From: Pleurotus djamor
Lineage: Eukaryota > Basidiomycota > Agaricomycetes > Agaricales > Pleurotaceae
NCBI GenBank assembly: GCA_029747585.1
Contig: JAPEVF010000312.1
Span: 1 to 51,812, forward strand
Direction: 5' to 3'
DNA: 51,812 nucleotides
The notes below the pieces were generated by a model. The model made no database searches. It was not told the DNA's origin and was given only the letters and a program-made list of their open reading frames with translations. How positions within the stretch are numbered: position 1 is the first letter of the stretch; the number at the start of each line of letters is the position of its first letter. A program made the position numbers and the translations under genes. Positions 1-11,040 of this stretch are shown in pieces.

Positions 1-71
1 AAGCAGAGATCTCTTCTCCTTCGACCAACCGTCTTCACCTTCACAGTCAATCCGATCTCCAAGGCTCTAAA

Positions 72-480
72 ATGGGTAATGTCAGCCTCGTCGCTCCTCC
101 AGAGGCAGCCGATCCAATATTTGCGAGACTGATCCGATCTTTCAAAGGGTGCCAAAGCTCAGCAAAAACGCGAGCGCAATGCAGATAAAGGCGCAGCGAA
201 GGGCTCGAAGAGTCAAGCCAAAGTCAACGAGGCCGCGAAGTCTATTATCTGCTCTACATGTAGACAATCATTCGTGAGTCTAGCAACACTGTGCACGACC
301 CATTTCCATGAACTCACCAGACGCCGCGTAGTTGATTACCACCCGAGCCCCAGCGTGAGTCTTCAGCGCCGCTATCAGAGATGTTCTGATATGCAATGGT
401 CTTGCAACAGATTGGAGGAACATTCACAGAACAAGCACTCCAAGACCATGGCTGAGTGCTTCCCTGGCGCAAAGGCATAA
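72..480 (+). CDS. 4F5/SERF-type small zinc-finger protein
   Basis: Four exons (72-80, 148-273, 332-354, 411-480) join to a 75-residue protein. It starts MGNGAKAQQKRERN, a basic 4F5/SERF-like N-terminus. A C2H2-type finger follows, with Cys-x2-Cys in the segment CSTCRQSF and His-x4-His in EHSQNKHSK. The chain ends CFPGAKA. This order matches the small eukaryotic family typified by Arabidopsis At2g23090 (DUF1909 / zf-met2). The first coding exon is only 9 nt (Met-Gly-Asn), so the true start would be missed by a simple ORF scan. Family members are small, basic and probably nucleic-acid or protein binding, but no firm function is known. The gene converges on the TIM10 homologue, whose stop lies 165 bp away. 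Identification is from motif order and length. Confidence 0.88.
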
Positions 481-644
481 GACCCCTTGACCTTCTTGAT
501 TCGACTTTCCACGGGGCGCGTCGTGGGAGTATATGAAGTGACCGAGGGCGAGCTTGTTTATCTGTTTCTCTCCGTAGGACGGGATATGAATGAGGGGGTG
601 GTATATCTATAGCATATGGGCGAGCAGAGTGAATACAGCGACGA

Positions 645-1066
645 TTACAGACCAGCGAACCCGCCTGCCCCTCCACCGTTAGCTGCTGCCGCGCCTCTAT
701 TTTGCAGTTTTTCGCCAACTTTCTTCTGCACCTCGTTGAACTTGGCGACGCAACGGTCTATGCAAACACTTTCGCCCTTGTTCAAATCAGCTTCCGAGTA
801 ACGCGTACTGATGCATTTGGCGTGACATGATCTGCATCAGGTTCCAGAATGAGTAACATGAATGACAGAACAGGCCAAGCTTGAATGAATACGAACGAGA
901 CCATCCGGTTGAAGAAGTCCGTGACAGTGTCGAGTCTAAGCGCGAAAGTTCAGCCCGAAGCATGGTCAAAAAGGGCCAAAAAGACGTACTCAGTGACGGC
1001 CATTTCTATCCGTTCAGGATTGACGCCATTTGGGGAGTTTCCTGGACCTCTGCTAAGGAATGACAT
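645..1066 (-). CDS. TIM10: Mitochondrial intermembrane-space chaperone Tim10
   Basis: Three exons (990-1066, 897-935, 645-831) give a 100-residue protein. The twin CX3C motifs that define small Tim proteins are present: Cys41-x3-Cys45 and Cys62-x3-Cys66, separated by 16 residues. The segment [20 protein letters not shown] is typical of Tim10 rather than Tim9, Tim8 or Tim13. With Tim9 it forms the hexameric chaperone that carries hydrophobic carrier precursors through the intermembrane space. Import and folding depend on the Mia40 disulfide relay. The tail is rich in Ala and Gly. The start [10 protein letters not shown] has the usual Tim10 N-terminal spacing. The second exon (39 nt) uses a GTTCGT donor, chosen because it restores the conserved MVSSCHAKCI reading. 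There is no N-terminal presequence, as expected. Confidence 0.93.
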
Positions 1067-1203
1067 GGTGGTAAGGCCTTGAAAAAGTGGAAGAGGCTGG
1101 TTGGCGGAGGTGACGGAAGGAAACAAATGCTTGGTCACGTTATTCGTACCTGCCAAAATTTTGTCGCGCCTCCCCTATCATCCTAATTGAACTCCCAGTC
1201 TCG

Positions 1204-4087
1204 ATGGCTGAGCCAACGACCTTGTCTGTGCATCGCTGCAGATTCGTCGACTTCACTCCATCAGCAATAACGGCCTTGGCCTTACCACCGCTACCACTGC
1301 CATCACCGCAGGGAAAACATCCAGCACCCAGAAAAGAACACCTACCGTTTGGTACCCTTGCCGTCGGTCATGCTAATGGTAATATCGACATATGTGAATG
1401 GGCTCCGGGCCAGCTACAGTCATCACAGGCTTGGGTAACGCGTCAGGTTCGTCTCTGAAGCACTATTGGAAGATGTCTTCACGAAANTTTCCTGNAGACA
1501 NTGTCAGCACCTCATCCTTCGAAAGTTGACGCTCTAGTCTTCGCTATCCGTTATCCTGAGCGAATAAACTCGGACGACGTCCCAAAAATATCAGATTTGA
1601 GACTCTTTAGCTCGGGAGGTGGAAGTGAACTACTGGAATGGGATAGTCAGTCGGGCAGCATCCGCGTATGACNTCNCCGACNNNNTTTCCTATCAATCNG
1701 GCCTGACTTTCCTCGCAGCGATCTATCTCTTCACAAGGTGGAAGTATCTGGTGTATGGCNTTGAACCCTGCATCTAGTNTNCTTGCCCTCGGCTGTGAAG
1801 ATGGAACGGTCCGGTTGATATCGCTGGTCCACGATTCTTTGACGCATCTACGGAGATTTGATAAAGTAAAATGCCGCATANTGAGCATTGCATGGGGGCC
1901 TCCTTCTCCGCGCGATACACCNCATCAAACTTCCCATGCTGATGATGATGAATCGAGTGACGACGAAGAAAACGACTGGACNGATACATGGCTAGTCACC
2001 GGAGGCTCGGATAGCAGTCTGCGGAAATGGGACGTTTCTACTGGGAGAGCAGTTGATCGAATGATGGTAGACCGNATNAGAGGAGAGCGGACGTTGGTCT
2101 GGACTGTTGGTGCCCTTGGGTATGCNTTNNATTTGNCACTCGTANTNAGGTCTTNAACGGTTTCGCAGTGATGGNACNATNATATCNGGCGACTCTATGG
2201 GGAACGTGAAGTTCTGGGATTCGAAAACATGCACGCAAACGCAAAGTTTCCAGTCNCATGGNGCNGACGTTCTCTGTCTNATATGNGGCCCTGTAAGNAT
2301 TTNGTNNCGTTNCAATGATCATAGCTGACTTGNTNGTNAGGATGGTAAATCTATCTACACCTCGGGAGTGGACCAGAAAGTCACNCAGTTTTCTCACATC
2401 GCACAAACNTCNCCNACTGGACGNGGNTTNAACAAGTGGGTNCAATCAGCTTCACGNCGTTTGCACGCACACGACGTCCGGGCTCTCGCCATATGGCCAC
2501 CTTATGCGATTCTCCCCTCATCACATCGGCGGCGGTACCCTATNGATGTCGCACCCATCTTGGCNTCTGGAGGACTTGATATGATGGTCATTCTCACTCC
2601 CGCCGCCACTGCGTCAAGCACCATTGTTAAGGTTATAAATCCCCTCAACACCAGTGCGCATGCTACCTTCGAGGATGCATATCACAGGAAGTTGGCCTAT
2701 GTTACNGGACCTTCGTCGGCACCAGCGTTGTGTATCTCTAGAGGCGCTCGCCTCCTGTGTTGCATGCGTGAACACGGTCTTACGATATGGAAAATATTAC
2801 CAAAGGATGCCTCATTCGATGACGTTGAAGCAATNGTGAGTCCAGACAAGGGAGGCTGGGAGAAGCTGCTAGACATGGACCTCAATGTCAATACCAGNCT
2901 GACAGCATGTCGGTTGTCCGATGACGGTCGTTGGCTAGCGGTTTCAGACCTTTACGAAAGCAAGTTGTTTTCCCTCAAACTCGATGTAAGCCTACAAANC
3001 GCTCCTTTCGTACATCTTCTAATCCTACGCATAGTCCAATGGCGGTCTCTCTCCATCTCGCGTGCGGAATTTCGCNGACATCATCAAAGGTGGTAACTCA
3101 AATATTACCTCGACCGGATCTCTTGCGTTNGCATTCNCTCCAGACTCCTCGAAATTGGCCGTATCCCTAGCTCTCTCGGGCTATGTCCTTGTAATNGACC
3201 TCAGCGAAGCTTCAGGGCATCCATCTGTCCTACGCTGCTTTGATCACCATAGACGGCGAAATGATCTCATTCAAAGTCGCGTAGTCAGAGGTCTCAGCGC
3301 ATCCACAGATGTCGACATGGNTGAGTCGAATCCCGATTCCGATTCTGAGAGCGTCCCCGAAGCACCTCAAAGTCACAGTGATAGCAAGATGTTGTCCAAA
3401 GTCCTTCGAATGACGATCAGTTCGGATGGTCAATGGCTTGCTACTTCGGACGACTTGTGTCGAACGCATATCTTCAANCTCGANTCGATACAGCATCATT
3501 GTGTTTTGCCATCATCNCCACTTCCNGCTCAGGCTCTGGTCTTTGACTCAAGACAGCCTAACCTCCTNATCATGGCNTATCCCAATAACACGATGCAGAT
3601 ATATGATGTCGAGAAGAAGCAGACACCGACCTGGGCGAAGGAACTGTGNAATACACTGCCAAAACGCTTCACNCACGCTCACGANCCNGTTGTTGGCATG
3701 GCCCTTAATCCTCCTGAAGGCACGCCTCCTTCGGAGGGAGAGGATATGGTGGTTGATGGTCCTCCATCTGATCATTATATTCTTCTCTGGGGTTCGACGT
3801 GGATATGCAAACTCCAGATGGAGCGGAAAACGGGGGTGAAGGCCTCCAAAAAGCGCAGGAGGGATAAGCAAGCGAACGGGGTGAGCAACGATCCTGCTAA
3901 TGACGTTGACATGGACTCGCCNGAGACGCAGCAACCTCGACACAGCAAAATGATCACCCANTANCGGCCCATATTGTTCACGGACTTCATTTCGCCTGGA
4001 GAACTTGTCGTTGTCGAGCGTCCCCTTGTAGACGTGCTTGCGTCTCTGCCGCCTGCNTATTTCAAGCCGAAATATGGTGCATCATGA
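1204..4087 (+). CDS. UTP4: U3 snoRNP / SSU processome WD40 protein Utp4 (cirhin)
   Basis: A long multi-exon WD-repeat protein. Exon 1 (1204-1446) begins MAEPTTLSVHRCRFVDFTPS, the Utp4/cirhin N-terminal pattern of a short leader followed by VHR-RF and then the first blade. Later blades are visible (GTLAVGHANGNIDICEW; LALGCEDGTVRLISL; LVTGGSDSSLRKWDV). An acidic insert DDDESSDDEENDW lies near 1945-1980. The C-terminus, near 4025-4085, reads VERPLVDVLASLPP then FKPKYGAS, which matches the conserved Utp4 tail. Utp4 belongs to the t-UTP/UTP-A subcomplex that binds nascent pre-rRNA and is needed for early 18S processing in the nucleolus. Dozens of ambiguous bases make some exon edges uncertain, but each long exon stays open. 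Clear introns are at 1447-1497 and 1666-1718. Confidence 0.88.
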
Positions 4088-4194
4088 AAAGTATCTACAG
4101 TATTTATAATACACTGGGCCTTCTTAGCCGTCGTATGTACAATGCAAAAGTATGGGTATACTCTAGCGTCGAATGTAAAAGAGACAACATGTAA

Positions 4195-5092
4195 TCACCC
4201 AAGAGTTTGTCGCATGGCCNCCTGTCTATCTTGTTTGGCATCCTCCCTGNAAAGTTTATTCTGAGATTCGAAGTNAAGCATCANGGNAAGTGNAAACGTA
4301 CTGCGAATTGATAATAGAAAGATATAAGGTCCAAAAGACGCCACAGGTTGATTGGAAAGGTATTCTGTACGGNAGGGGCATATACCGGAAGTTCACCAAC
4401 TACGAGAATGATGAGCACGTTTATAGCAGGGGTATAGGAGCGAACGTACCTGTGCCAAAGGCCATACCTTCCAATTGGTAAGGATAGCAGGCGTGAACAA
4501 GTCCACATATTTCTGACGAATGTGCTCTGGGCTTCGTCCTTCCATCACGCCCATAGAGCCCAAGAAAAGGGCCAACTGCGCGAATCATGAATTGTGTAAG
4601 CGATTGCAAAGCGAGGAAATGGCGAGCTAGACGTACACCAGTGGGCGCCATGACCATTTGGTCGCAGGCCACCCTCTTTCCGAGTGCTTTCAAGCTCACT
4701 CGACTTGACTTGCCAACTGTTCGTAGAGGAAACTGGTGCTCAAGAAACTGATTCCATCGTCCAAGTAAGGGGCCTATCACAAATNAGCNAGGATTTGAAG
4801 ACAGGNAGGAACAGTCACTCACTGATGGCAAACCCGAANCAAAAGAAGCGGAGAGTGCGAGTTATATCGTATGCATGAGGACTTTCATGGTCATTGCGGC
4901 CAAGCTGATAAGCAACTAACATCAGGACGGTGAAATCCACATCGTACTGGCGGGAGAGTTTACCGTGTTCTGGTATGCTTGTGCAACAAAGTCACCAAGA
5001 GCGTTGAACACACCACCTGTGATGGCGAGCGTGGTGTGCGGACGAGCTTCAAAAGATTGCTGATATGCACGAGCGACAGACAGTGTTGCCAT
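4195..5092 (-). CDS. Mpv17/PMP22 family membrane protein
   Basis: About 205 residues from six exons. The start is MATLSVARAYQQSFEARPHT at 5092. Family landmarks follow in order: GGVFNALGDFVAQ, RTLRFFCFGFA, PLLGRWNQFLE, KALGKRVACDQMVMAP, GSMGVMEGRSPEHI, TPAILTNWKVWPLAQ, VNFRYMPLPYRIPFQS and WTLYLS. The last exon encodes a charged tail ending MRQTLG. The family (Mpv17, yeast Sym1, PMP22/PXMP2) forms four-helix channel-like proteins of the inner mitochondrial or peroxisomal membrane. Sym1 is tied to ethanol/heat stress and mtDNA stability. Which organelle this copy uses cannot be told from sequence alone. The final junction (donor GTACGT after AATTCGCA, near 4306) is read through an ambiguous base in the acceptor tract. 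It restores the conserved Glu-Asp after the last helix. Confidence 0.88.
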
Positions 5093-5498
5093 GAAAGATG
5101 TNATGTGAGTTGCAACAGGAGTGGCGGAGCGACAGACTCCTTTATAATTGGAGTAAGTGGTTTGTGGATTCGAGCATCGGCAGTGACGCGACTCGGTTGC
5201 CGCAGTGGAGAATTTGGAATTGATCTGGGCGTGCTACACCTCCGTGGAAAAGTCGAGAAGCGTGACATCACCACTTGGATCATGTGANTAGATAGACTCG
5301 CGTCCGTTCTTGGAAGTAAGTTCAAACTCATCGAGCGGAGAGTCTATCTGTCAAAGGGGAGCATATAAAGACCAGCCACCGATGTATCCTGCCGTCTACA
5401 CCTCTTGACCTATCACCACCACCACCTCACAGCTAACCGCTTCGTTGAGCGACGCCTTTTGCCAAACTAACACAACATACANANACANNCANANCACA
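5093..5498. other. Intergenic region shared by the Mpv17-like and glycine-rich protein genes
   Basis: This 406-bp gap separates divergent starts at 5092 (-) and 5499 (+). It has no supported ORF. Near the plus-strand gene it holds a TATA-like element (see separate entry) and a C/A-rich leader with several ambiguous bases at 5482-5494. Confidence 0.6.
5364..5369 (+). promoter_or_regulatory. TATA box of the glycine-rich protein gene
   Basis: TATAAA within GCATATAAAG, 130 bp upstream of the start codon at 5499. A C/A-rich leader lies between. Most other genes here lack so clear a TATA element, which suggests a regulated promoter. Assignment is from position and motif only. Confidence 0.5.
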
Positions 5499-6054
5499 AT
5501 GCGCGCTTCTACNTTCCTTACCGCTCTCATCGTTGCTTCCAGCAGCGCATATACTACCTTTGCNGTCCCAGTCGCCGATGCTCAGCGGTTCAGTGGCGCC
5601 ACTGGAAACGCCCTGGGTGGGAACGCCAGGCCAGCGAACGATCCAGACTTTCACCCGCTTCTCCGTATGAATTCAGGTGAGTGCATATATCGATGCTAAA
5701 GCCCAAATGCTCACGCATGTGCGGCAGGAAATGGAGGCATTGGCGGTACCACGGGCTCCGGTAACATAGGAGGTGGCAGTGGAAACCGAGAAGATGGCGG
5801 GGATGGTTCCTCGACGGGAGCTTCTGGTGCCACAGGCGACGTCAACGGAGGGAACGCAGAAGGAGCAGCCGGCTTGCTTGAGCTTGGCTCTGGTGAGTAC
5901 AATACAGTCGCATAGAACCACCACACTCAAANCTGCGATTACAGGCAATGGCGGGAGGGGCGGCGGCGCAAAGTCCGGCGACGTGGGGGGNACTCCTCGG
6001 AACACCTGGAACATCAAGGACAGCGAGCTCGCAGAGAGTAGGAGAAGGTATTGA
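5499..6054 (+). CDS. Secreted glycine-rich protein, function unknown
   Basis: Three exons (5499-5676, 5728-5892, 5945-6054) sum to 453 nt and 150 residues. The N-terminus is a convincing signal peptide: Met-Arg, a hydrophobic core (FLTALIVASSSAYTTF) and an Ala-x-Ala-like cleavage area near residue 22. The mature part is low-complexity and rich in Gly, Asn and Ser (GNGGIGG, GSGNIGGGSGN, GNGGRGGG). It ends in a charged tail, SELAESRRRY. There are no cysteines after the signal region, so it does not look like a disulfide-rich effector or hydrophobin. I do not recognise a family. It could be a cell-wall or matrix protein. Both introns are phase 1 and split Gly codons, keeping the Gly-rich frame. 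Two ambiguous bases fall in the coding region. Confidence 0.78.
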
Positions 6055-6224
6055 CTGTAAAGAATGCGGGGGCGGTCTCCTTAGAGGCGCCCTGGTACCG
6101 GGGCTTTTATGAGAGAACGGCGAAGCATGAAGAAAGACGCAGCAAGCAATGTGTATTCTTAGACAGAGGTCGCTGTATTGCGGGCAACAGAACCCATACG
6201 TATGATGATTCCAATAGACAAGGA

Positions 6225-7234
6225 TCAGAGAAGTCTGAGCTTTCCAGTCACTTGATTGATCATTTCGACGGGAGCTGGTCCTATGGCCAACACAGTTCTT
6301 GTCCCGGGGTCGACTTGAGTACGTCCACTAAAGAAATGGCGGTAGATTCATCAGCAAAGGAAACGGCGAATGCTTGGAAAGCGCGAACATACGCGTCTTG
6401 TATCGAACGTGCGCAAAGATTGAGGCTTTTCGCAATCGCCTCTAGTTCAAGGAGACGATCTTCCGTCTTCGTTTGAAGAGCGATTTTAGCTTGGCTGAGT
6501 AACGTAATCACTTCAACAAAGAAACGGTAGGAATGCCGTCGAATGCTCACCCAGTTCGCTCCCAATGCCTAACGAGCTGGGTTCAAGTCAGCACGACTCG
6601 ATGAGCCTTATGATCGGCAGTTACAAGATATACCTTGGGGTTGTGCTTCGTCAAAGCCTTATAGCAAGCTAACGTAGCATGCCTAAGATGGAATGAGAAG
6701 GAGAGGAACGAGACGTGTCGATGCTCACCCGCATCTGCAAATACATACAAAGAGTTGTCAGAGGGCAGCATAGTGATAGTGGGGACTCATTACGCACTGA
6801 GCCGCAATTTTCCCCGGGGTCATGTTTAAGTCGGTTCGAACAACTAGCACCTTATATACCGCACTTCAAAGACCGGTTCCATGGTCCAAGTAAGGATAAC
6901 GACCTACCATCTTGCATGGTTGGAGGACACCAGCCTGTATAGCTGAGAGATCACCATCGGCAATGTCATCACTGTCTTCATCCTCGGAGTCGTCTAATAC
7001 CTCGACTTCCGTCGTCTTGGACGTGGGGTTTGGCGTCGGCGAGGGAGGCAATGCATTTTGGTTGGTGGTTCGTGAGCCTAATTGGAAGCCGAGTGCAAAC
7101 GAAGCCAAAGTTGCGAGTAAAGCGATAGTCGCTAGCAAGATATCCCGATAAATGACACGTCAAGTATCTATACTTGAACTGGAAATAAGGAACATAAGGT
7201 GCTCACCCACTGAAGTCGACGAAGGTGAAGTCAT
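6225..7234 (-). CDS. PTH2: Membrane-anchored peptidyl-tRNA hydrolase 2 (Bit1/PTRH2 type), copy A
   Basis: Eight exons (7207-7234, 6908-7131, 6798-6850, 6729-6734, 6634-6682, 6551-6576, 6393-6494, 6225-6327) total 591 nt, or 196 residues. An N-terminal membrane anchor (residues 9-26, [18 protein letters not shown]) and an acidic linker ([15 protein letters not shown]) precede the Pth2 fold. Fold landmarks are [13 protein letters not shown], then [18 protein letters not shown] (family-conserved lysine at about residue 98), [28 protein letters not shown], the [13 protein letters not shown] segment and the KLRLL end. Pth2 frees tRNA from prematurely released peptidyl-tRNA; the anchored form sits on the outer mitochondrial membrane in other eukaryotes. 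Exon 4 is only 6 nt (6729-6734) and supplies most of the Cys-Gly codons of the active-site helix. It diverges from HAS1 across 125 bp. A paralogue lies at 19649-20566. Confidence 0.93.
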
Positions 7235-7359
7235 CGCCTGAAAGGTAAACGATCGGCAAACTCCGATCATCAATTTTGAAGGCCCCTGTGCATAATTTCC
7301 TCTCCTCAAGGCCTCAATCCCAACGCACCCAAAGATCCTACACACGCTCGCATTCTGAA
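7235..7359. promoter_or_regulatory. Bidirectional promoter, PTH2 copy A / HAS1
   Basis: Only 125 bp separate the two start codons (7234 on minus, 7360 on plus), so both promoters must lie here or inside the leaders. No TATA box is evident. Both genes serve the translation machinery, so co-expression would make sense, but that is inference. Confidence 0.55.
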
Positions 7360-9308
7360 ATGACCTCAGGATCGGGTCCTGCTGGCCCTAGTGGCCCCTC
7401 GCAACCTCCCGCACGACTCCCCTTCTCAACACTTGAGCTCTCGACGCAAACTACCAAGGCTCTGGAAGAAATGGGGTTCTCGACTATGACGCCTATTCAA
7501 GCTAAAACGATACCTTTGCTACTCGCGGGCAAGGATGTTCTTGGAGCTGCTCGAACTGGGTCTGGGAAAACACTTGCGTTTCTGATACCTGCTGTGGAGA
7601 TGTTGCATCGGTTGAAGTTCAAGCCGATGAATGGTGCGTGCTGGAGAATTTATTGTGTGAGGTTGTGCTTACTGAGGTTGTAGGTACTGGGATCGTCATT
7701 GTGTCACCGACGCGAGAACTTGCCCTGCAGATATTTGGTGTGGCGAAAGACTTGATGGCACATCACTCGCAAACGTTTGGAATCGTCATGGGAGGTGCGA
7801 ATCGAAGTGCGGAAGCCGACAAGCTATCCAAAGGAGTCAACTTGTTGGTCGCGACTCCAGGACGTCTGTTAGATCATATCCAGGTGTGTACAGAAGCATC
7901 TGGTCATCAGTATTTGACCTAATTGACTTCCATAGAATACAAAAGGATTTGTCTACAGAAATCTGAAGGCGCTGGTAATTGACGAAGCGGATAGGATATT
8001 GGAAGTTGGTTTCGAGGAAGAAATGAAGAAGATAATATCCTATCTTCCCAATGGTGCGAGCTCAATTATGTATCTCAGAAGGGTTATCTCAATCAAACTT
8101 AGAAAATCGCCAGTCAATGCTATTCTCCGCCACGCAAACAACAAAAGTGCAGGACCTTGCACGTATATCATTACGTCCGGGTCCTGTGCATGTCGACGTC
8201 GACAAAGAAGAGTCAACGAGTACGGTGTCAACTCTGTCTCAAGGATACGTCGTCTGTCCGTCAGATCGACGGTTCTTGCTTCTCTATACCTTCCTCAAAA
8301 AGAATCTCAAGAAGAAAGTTATTGTCTTCTTCTCGAGTTGTAATTCTGTGAAGTATCACGCCGAGCTGTTGAACTATATCGACGTGCCTGTCTTGGACCT
8401 TCACGTACGTTGGTTTATTTCTCCCTAGCAGAGCCTCTTGTTGACTGGTGCATTACAGGGCAAACAAAAACAACAAAAGCGTACGAATACGTTCTTCGAA
8501 TTCATGAACGCCGAGTCGGGTATTCTGCTGTGCACGGATGTCGCTGCTCGTGGTTTGGATATCCCTCGAGTCGATTGGATCATACAGTTTGACCCACCCG
8601 ATGACCCGCGCGATTACATCCATCGTGTTGGACGGACTGCGCGTGCAGGGAAAGTTGGGAAGAGTCTCATGTTCTTGCTCCCGAGCGAGCTCGGTTTCTT
8701 GAGGTATCTCAAGGAATCTAAGGTTCCATTGAATGAATTCAGCTTCCCTGCTGAAAAGATAGCGAATGTTCAGAGTCAGGTGAGATCATCCTTCTTCAGT
8801 CCGCGTCGTGAACGCACTTTCATCACACCACACACAGTTGGAAAAGCTACTACAGAAGAACTATTTCCTTCATCAGTCTGCAAAGGATGGGTTCCGCTCA
8901 TATCTACAGGCGTATGCATCGTATTCACTGAAAAAGATATTCGATGTCAACGCCCTTGACTTGGCCAAAGTTGGCAAGGCGTTCGGGTTCTCTGTCCCAC
9001 CACGAGTCAACATCAATATCGCACCTGGTCAGGGAACGTCTTCATCAAAAGGAAGCAAAAAGCGACCAAGACAGGATGATGCCGAGGAGAATGCTGAAGA
9101 GGAAGAGGTGTTTGAGGAGATGGAGGTTGGTGCAGGCGCGGATGAGGATGACGCTGAGGATCTTGAAGAGAGTTCAAGGAAACTGAAGCGTACTAATGGC
9201 AAGGGGCGACGGATAGAAACCCTTGGACGTAAGAAGGTCGAGAAGGAGATATATCGCAAAGGCCGAGAGCGGAAGAAAATGGCAGGATCTGCCCAGTGGA
9301 GCAAGTAA
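7360..9308 (+). CDS. HAS1: DEAD-box RNA helicase Has1 (DDX18)
   Basis: About 560 residues after removing five short introns. Motifs in order: Q motif ([13 protein letters not shown], residues 38-50), Walker [10 protein letters not shown] (63-71), [22 protein letters not shown] in [15 protein letters not shown] in LFSATQTTK, then the second RecA domain with [26 protein letters not shown] and HRVGRTAR. The segments [36 protein letters not shown] spacing and [10 protein letters not shown] followed by GFSVPPRVN are diagnostic of Has1/DDX18. Has1 acts in the nucleolus on both 40S and 60S precursors and releases snoRNAs. The N-terminal extension is only about 20 residues, shorter than in yeast or human. 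The C-terminus has an acidic stretch (9080-9170) and a basic tail ending near SAQWSK. Confidence 0.95.
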
Positions 9309-9629
9309 TATCGCCCTTGTTCATATTACTTACAGCTGTGTATCACTCTGTATAACATACGTGTAACGGTGTGGTCGCAACGCGTCGCCGCAGCTGAATG
9401 ACTCTCAGATACACGCAAGTTGGCTTGCAATCAGTGCACAGCAAGTCACGGAGTCCATGCGTACACGGCGTGCACGTGGAAGGCACGTTGTTTTTCAACC
9501 TGCCCTAAAGGGCCACGCTGCGTCACCAACCGAACCGCCTGCGACTCTTCTCTCAGTTTTATTTCCCGAGACTTTACTTTTGTATTTCGACCTCGTCTCT
9601 CTAATTCTCAACCCCACAAAAGCAAGGAT
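9309..9629. other. Intergenic region between HAS1 and the Pom33-like gene
   Basis: This 321-bp gap lies between tandem plus-strand genes. It should carry the 3' end of HAS1 and the promoter/leader of the next gene. An ACGCGT hexamer is seen near 9379. I see no ORF or RNA gene I can support. Confidence 0.5.
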
Positions 9630-10768
9630 ATGGTGACAACTCAGGTATGTGTAGGTTCTCTCTATGCAAAATGGTGTACTGAGAGCCTCTTGCGTTAGCA
9701 TTGGATATGGGCGATAGGCCATTTCCTCCTGTTGGCGGCGGCCTTTCGTTATTTCCTAGCTTCTATGCTCTTTCGAAGTATCTCGGATTGGTGGTACAAG
9801 GGTAAGCAAGGCATTTATCTGAGTGATGATTGAATTTGACACGCGAGGTCGCCATGTGTAGCCGCCTTTACTGGTGCGCTTACCAGCTATGCAATCGTTT
9901 GCTTGTAGGTCTCTCGGTTGGCTCATTTTGACATATTTCTGACTACTTTCGATTTCAGCAAAGCACTAGGTGTCAGTATTCGTCCTTTTCAACCGCATCA
10001 AAGGACGGCGTTTAACTCGTTTTGCAGCCCCCTCAACCAAGTCTCGCCTACATACGTCGCGCTCTACCTGATGAGGTTGGTGGTTATTTCAATCAAATGG
10101 ACTTGTAGCTGACGTTGAGATGGCAGAATGTCCAATACTTTATCATCGCGTTCTTCTGGTGGAGCTCCAAGCCCGTCGCTCGTTCGTTCTTCGCCCCCTC
10201 CTCTTCTCCGCATGTACTCACTGATGTCAATCAGTCGCCTTACTTCCATACACCATCTTTTCGCTCTTCCATGCCCTCACTTTCACCCGCACAACCTTGA
10301 TGCCTCGTTTCCTTCCCCCGAGTCCCGCCGGCGCTCAAGGTGGTGCACCCCAGCCTCATCCATTGGCTAAGAAGTTGCAGTCTTGGGTCAAATGTACGTA
10401 TTCCTTTCAATCATAGCTCTAAACACGGTTTGACTAGGTAAACAGCCAACTATGATGGTGCCATGCGTGTTGTCGCCTACGCCGAACTTGTGATCTTCGT
10501 TCGTGTCCTTTTGGGAGCCATCACTTTCCGCAACTCTCTTCTTTCTCCCGTCATCTACGCCCACTTCCTTCGCCAACGATACTACCAGTCTGCCTTCACT
10601 CGAGAGGCTGTGGGATATACTTCTGCTCGCATTGACGCGTTTGTTCGCAAGCCCGGCAATCCTCCAGTGCTCGTCACTGTCTGGGACCAAGTTCAAGCAC
10701 TGACGTCCAGATGGGCTGGTGCTATCCTTGAACAGGCTCCTGCTGCTGATGCCCCTCGACGTGGGTGA
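9630..10768 (+). CDS. Pom33/Tts1/TMEM33-family membrane protein
   Basis: About 250 residues from eight exons. The first exon is 15 nt (MVTTQ, 9630-9644). Exon joins give HWIWAIGHFLLLAAAFRYFL, then AFTGALTSYAIV, then the conserved NVQYFIIAFFWW segment with LPYTIFSLFHALTFTRTTL. The C-terminal half reads MRVVAYAELVIFVRVLLG, then IYAHFLRQRYYQSAFTRE, and ends near APRRG. This is the pattern of the TMEM33 / yeast Pom33 / fission-yeast Tts1 family: ER and nuclear-envelope proteins that shape tubules and help nuclear-pore distribution. Four hydrophobic helices are visible. The C-terminal amphipathic part (residues about 200-240) probably lies on the cytosolic membrane face. Identification is by pattern; the symbol is left blank because several family names are in use. 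Confidence 0.85.
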
Positions 10769-10983
10769 AAATCTTGGTTTCTTGGGGACGACGACTTGGG
10801 CTCGTCCGCGTTTAGACCGTCGAATTGGGACTGTTATTTACAATTTCCACTGCTATCCCTATGTATGGCCTCCTTTCCAAGATACAGTAATCCTATCGAG
10901 CTATTTGTGTAAAGTGGTGTGAGTGTCGTCAGCTGCGCATCCGGATGACGTTGTGAATCGGTGGAGTTGGAGCTGAGGTATTG

Positions 10984-10991
10984 TATATATA
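10984..10991 (+). promoter_or_regulatory. TATA-like element of the 99-residue membrane protein gene
   Basis: TATATATA, 50 bp upstream of the ATG at 11041. The spacing implies a very short leader if used. Motif and position only. Confidence 0.4.
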
Positions 10992-11040
10992 CGCGTTCGG
11001 TTGTCTGGTGTCTTTCAACTTCAACGATATTTCATTGACA

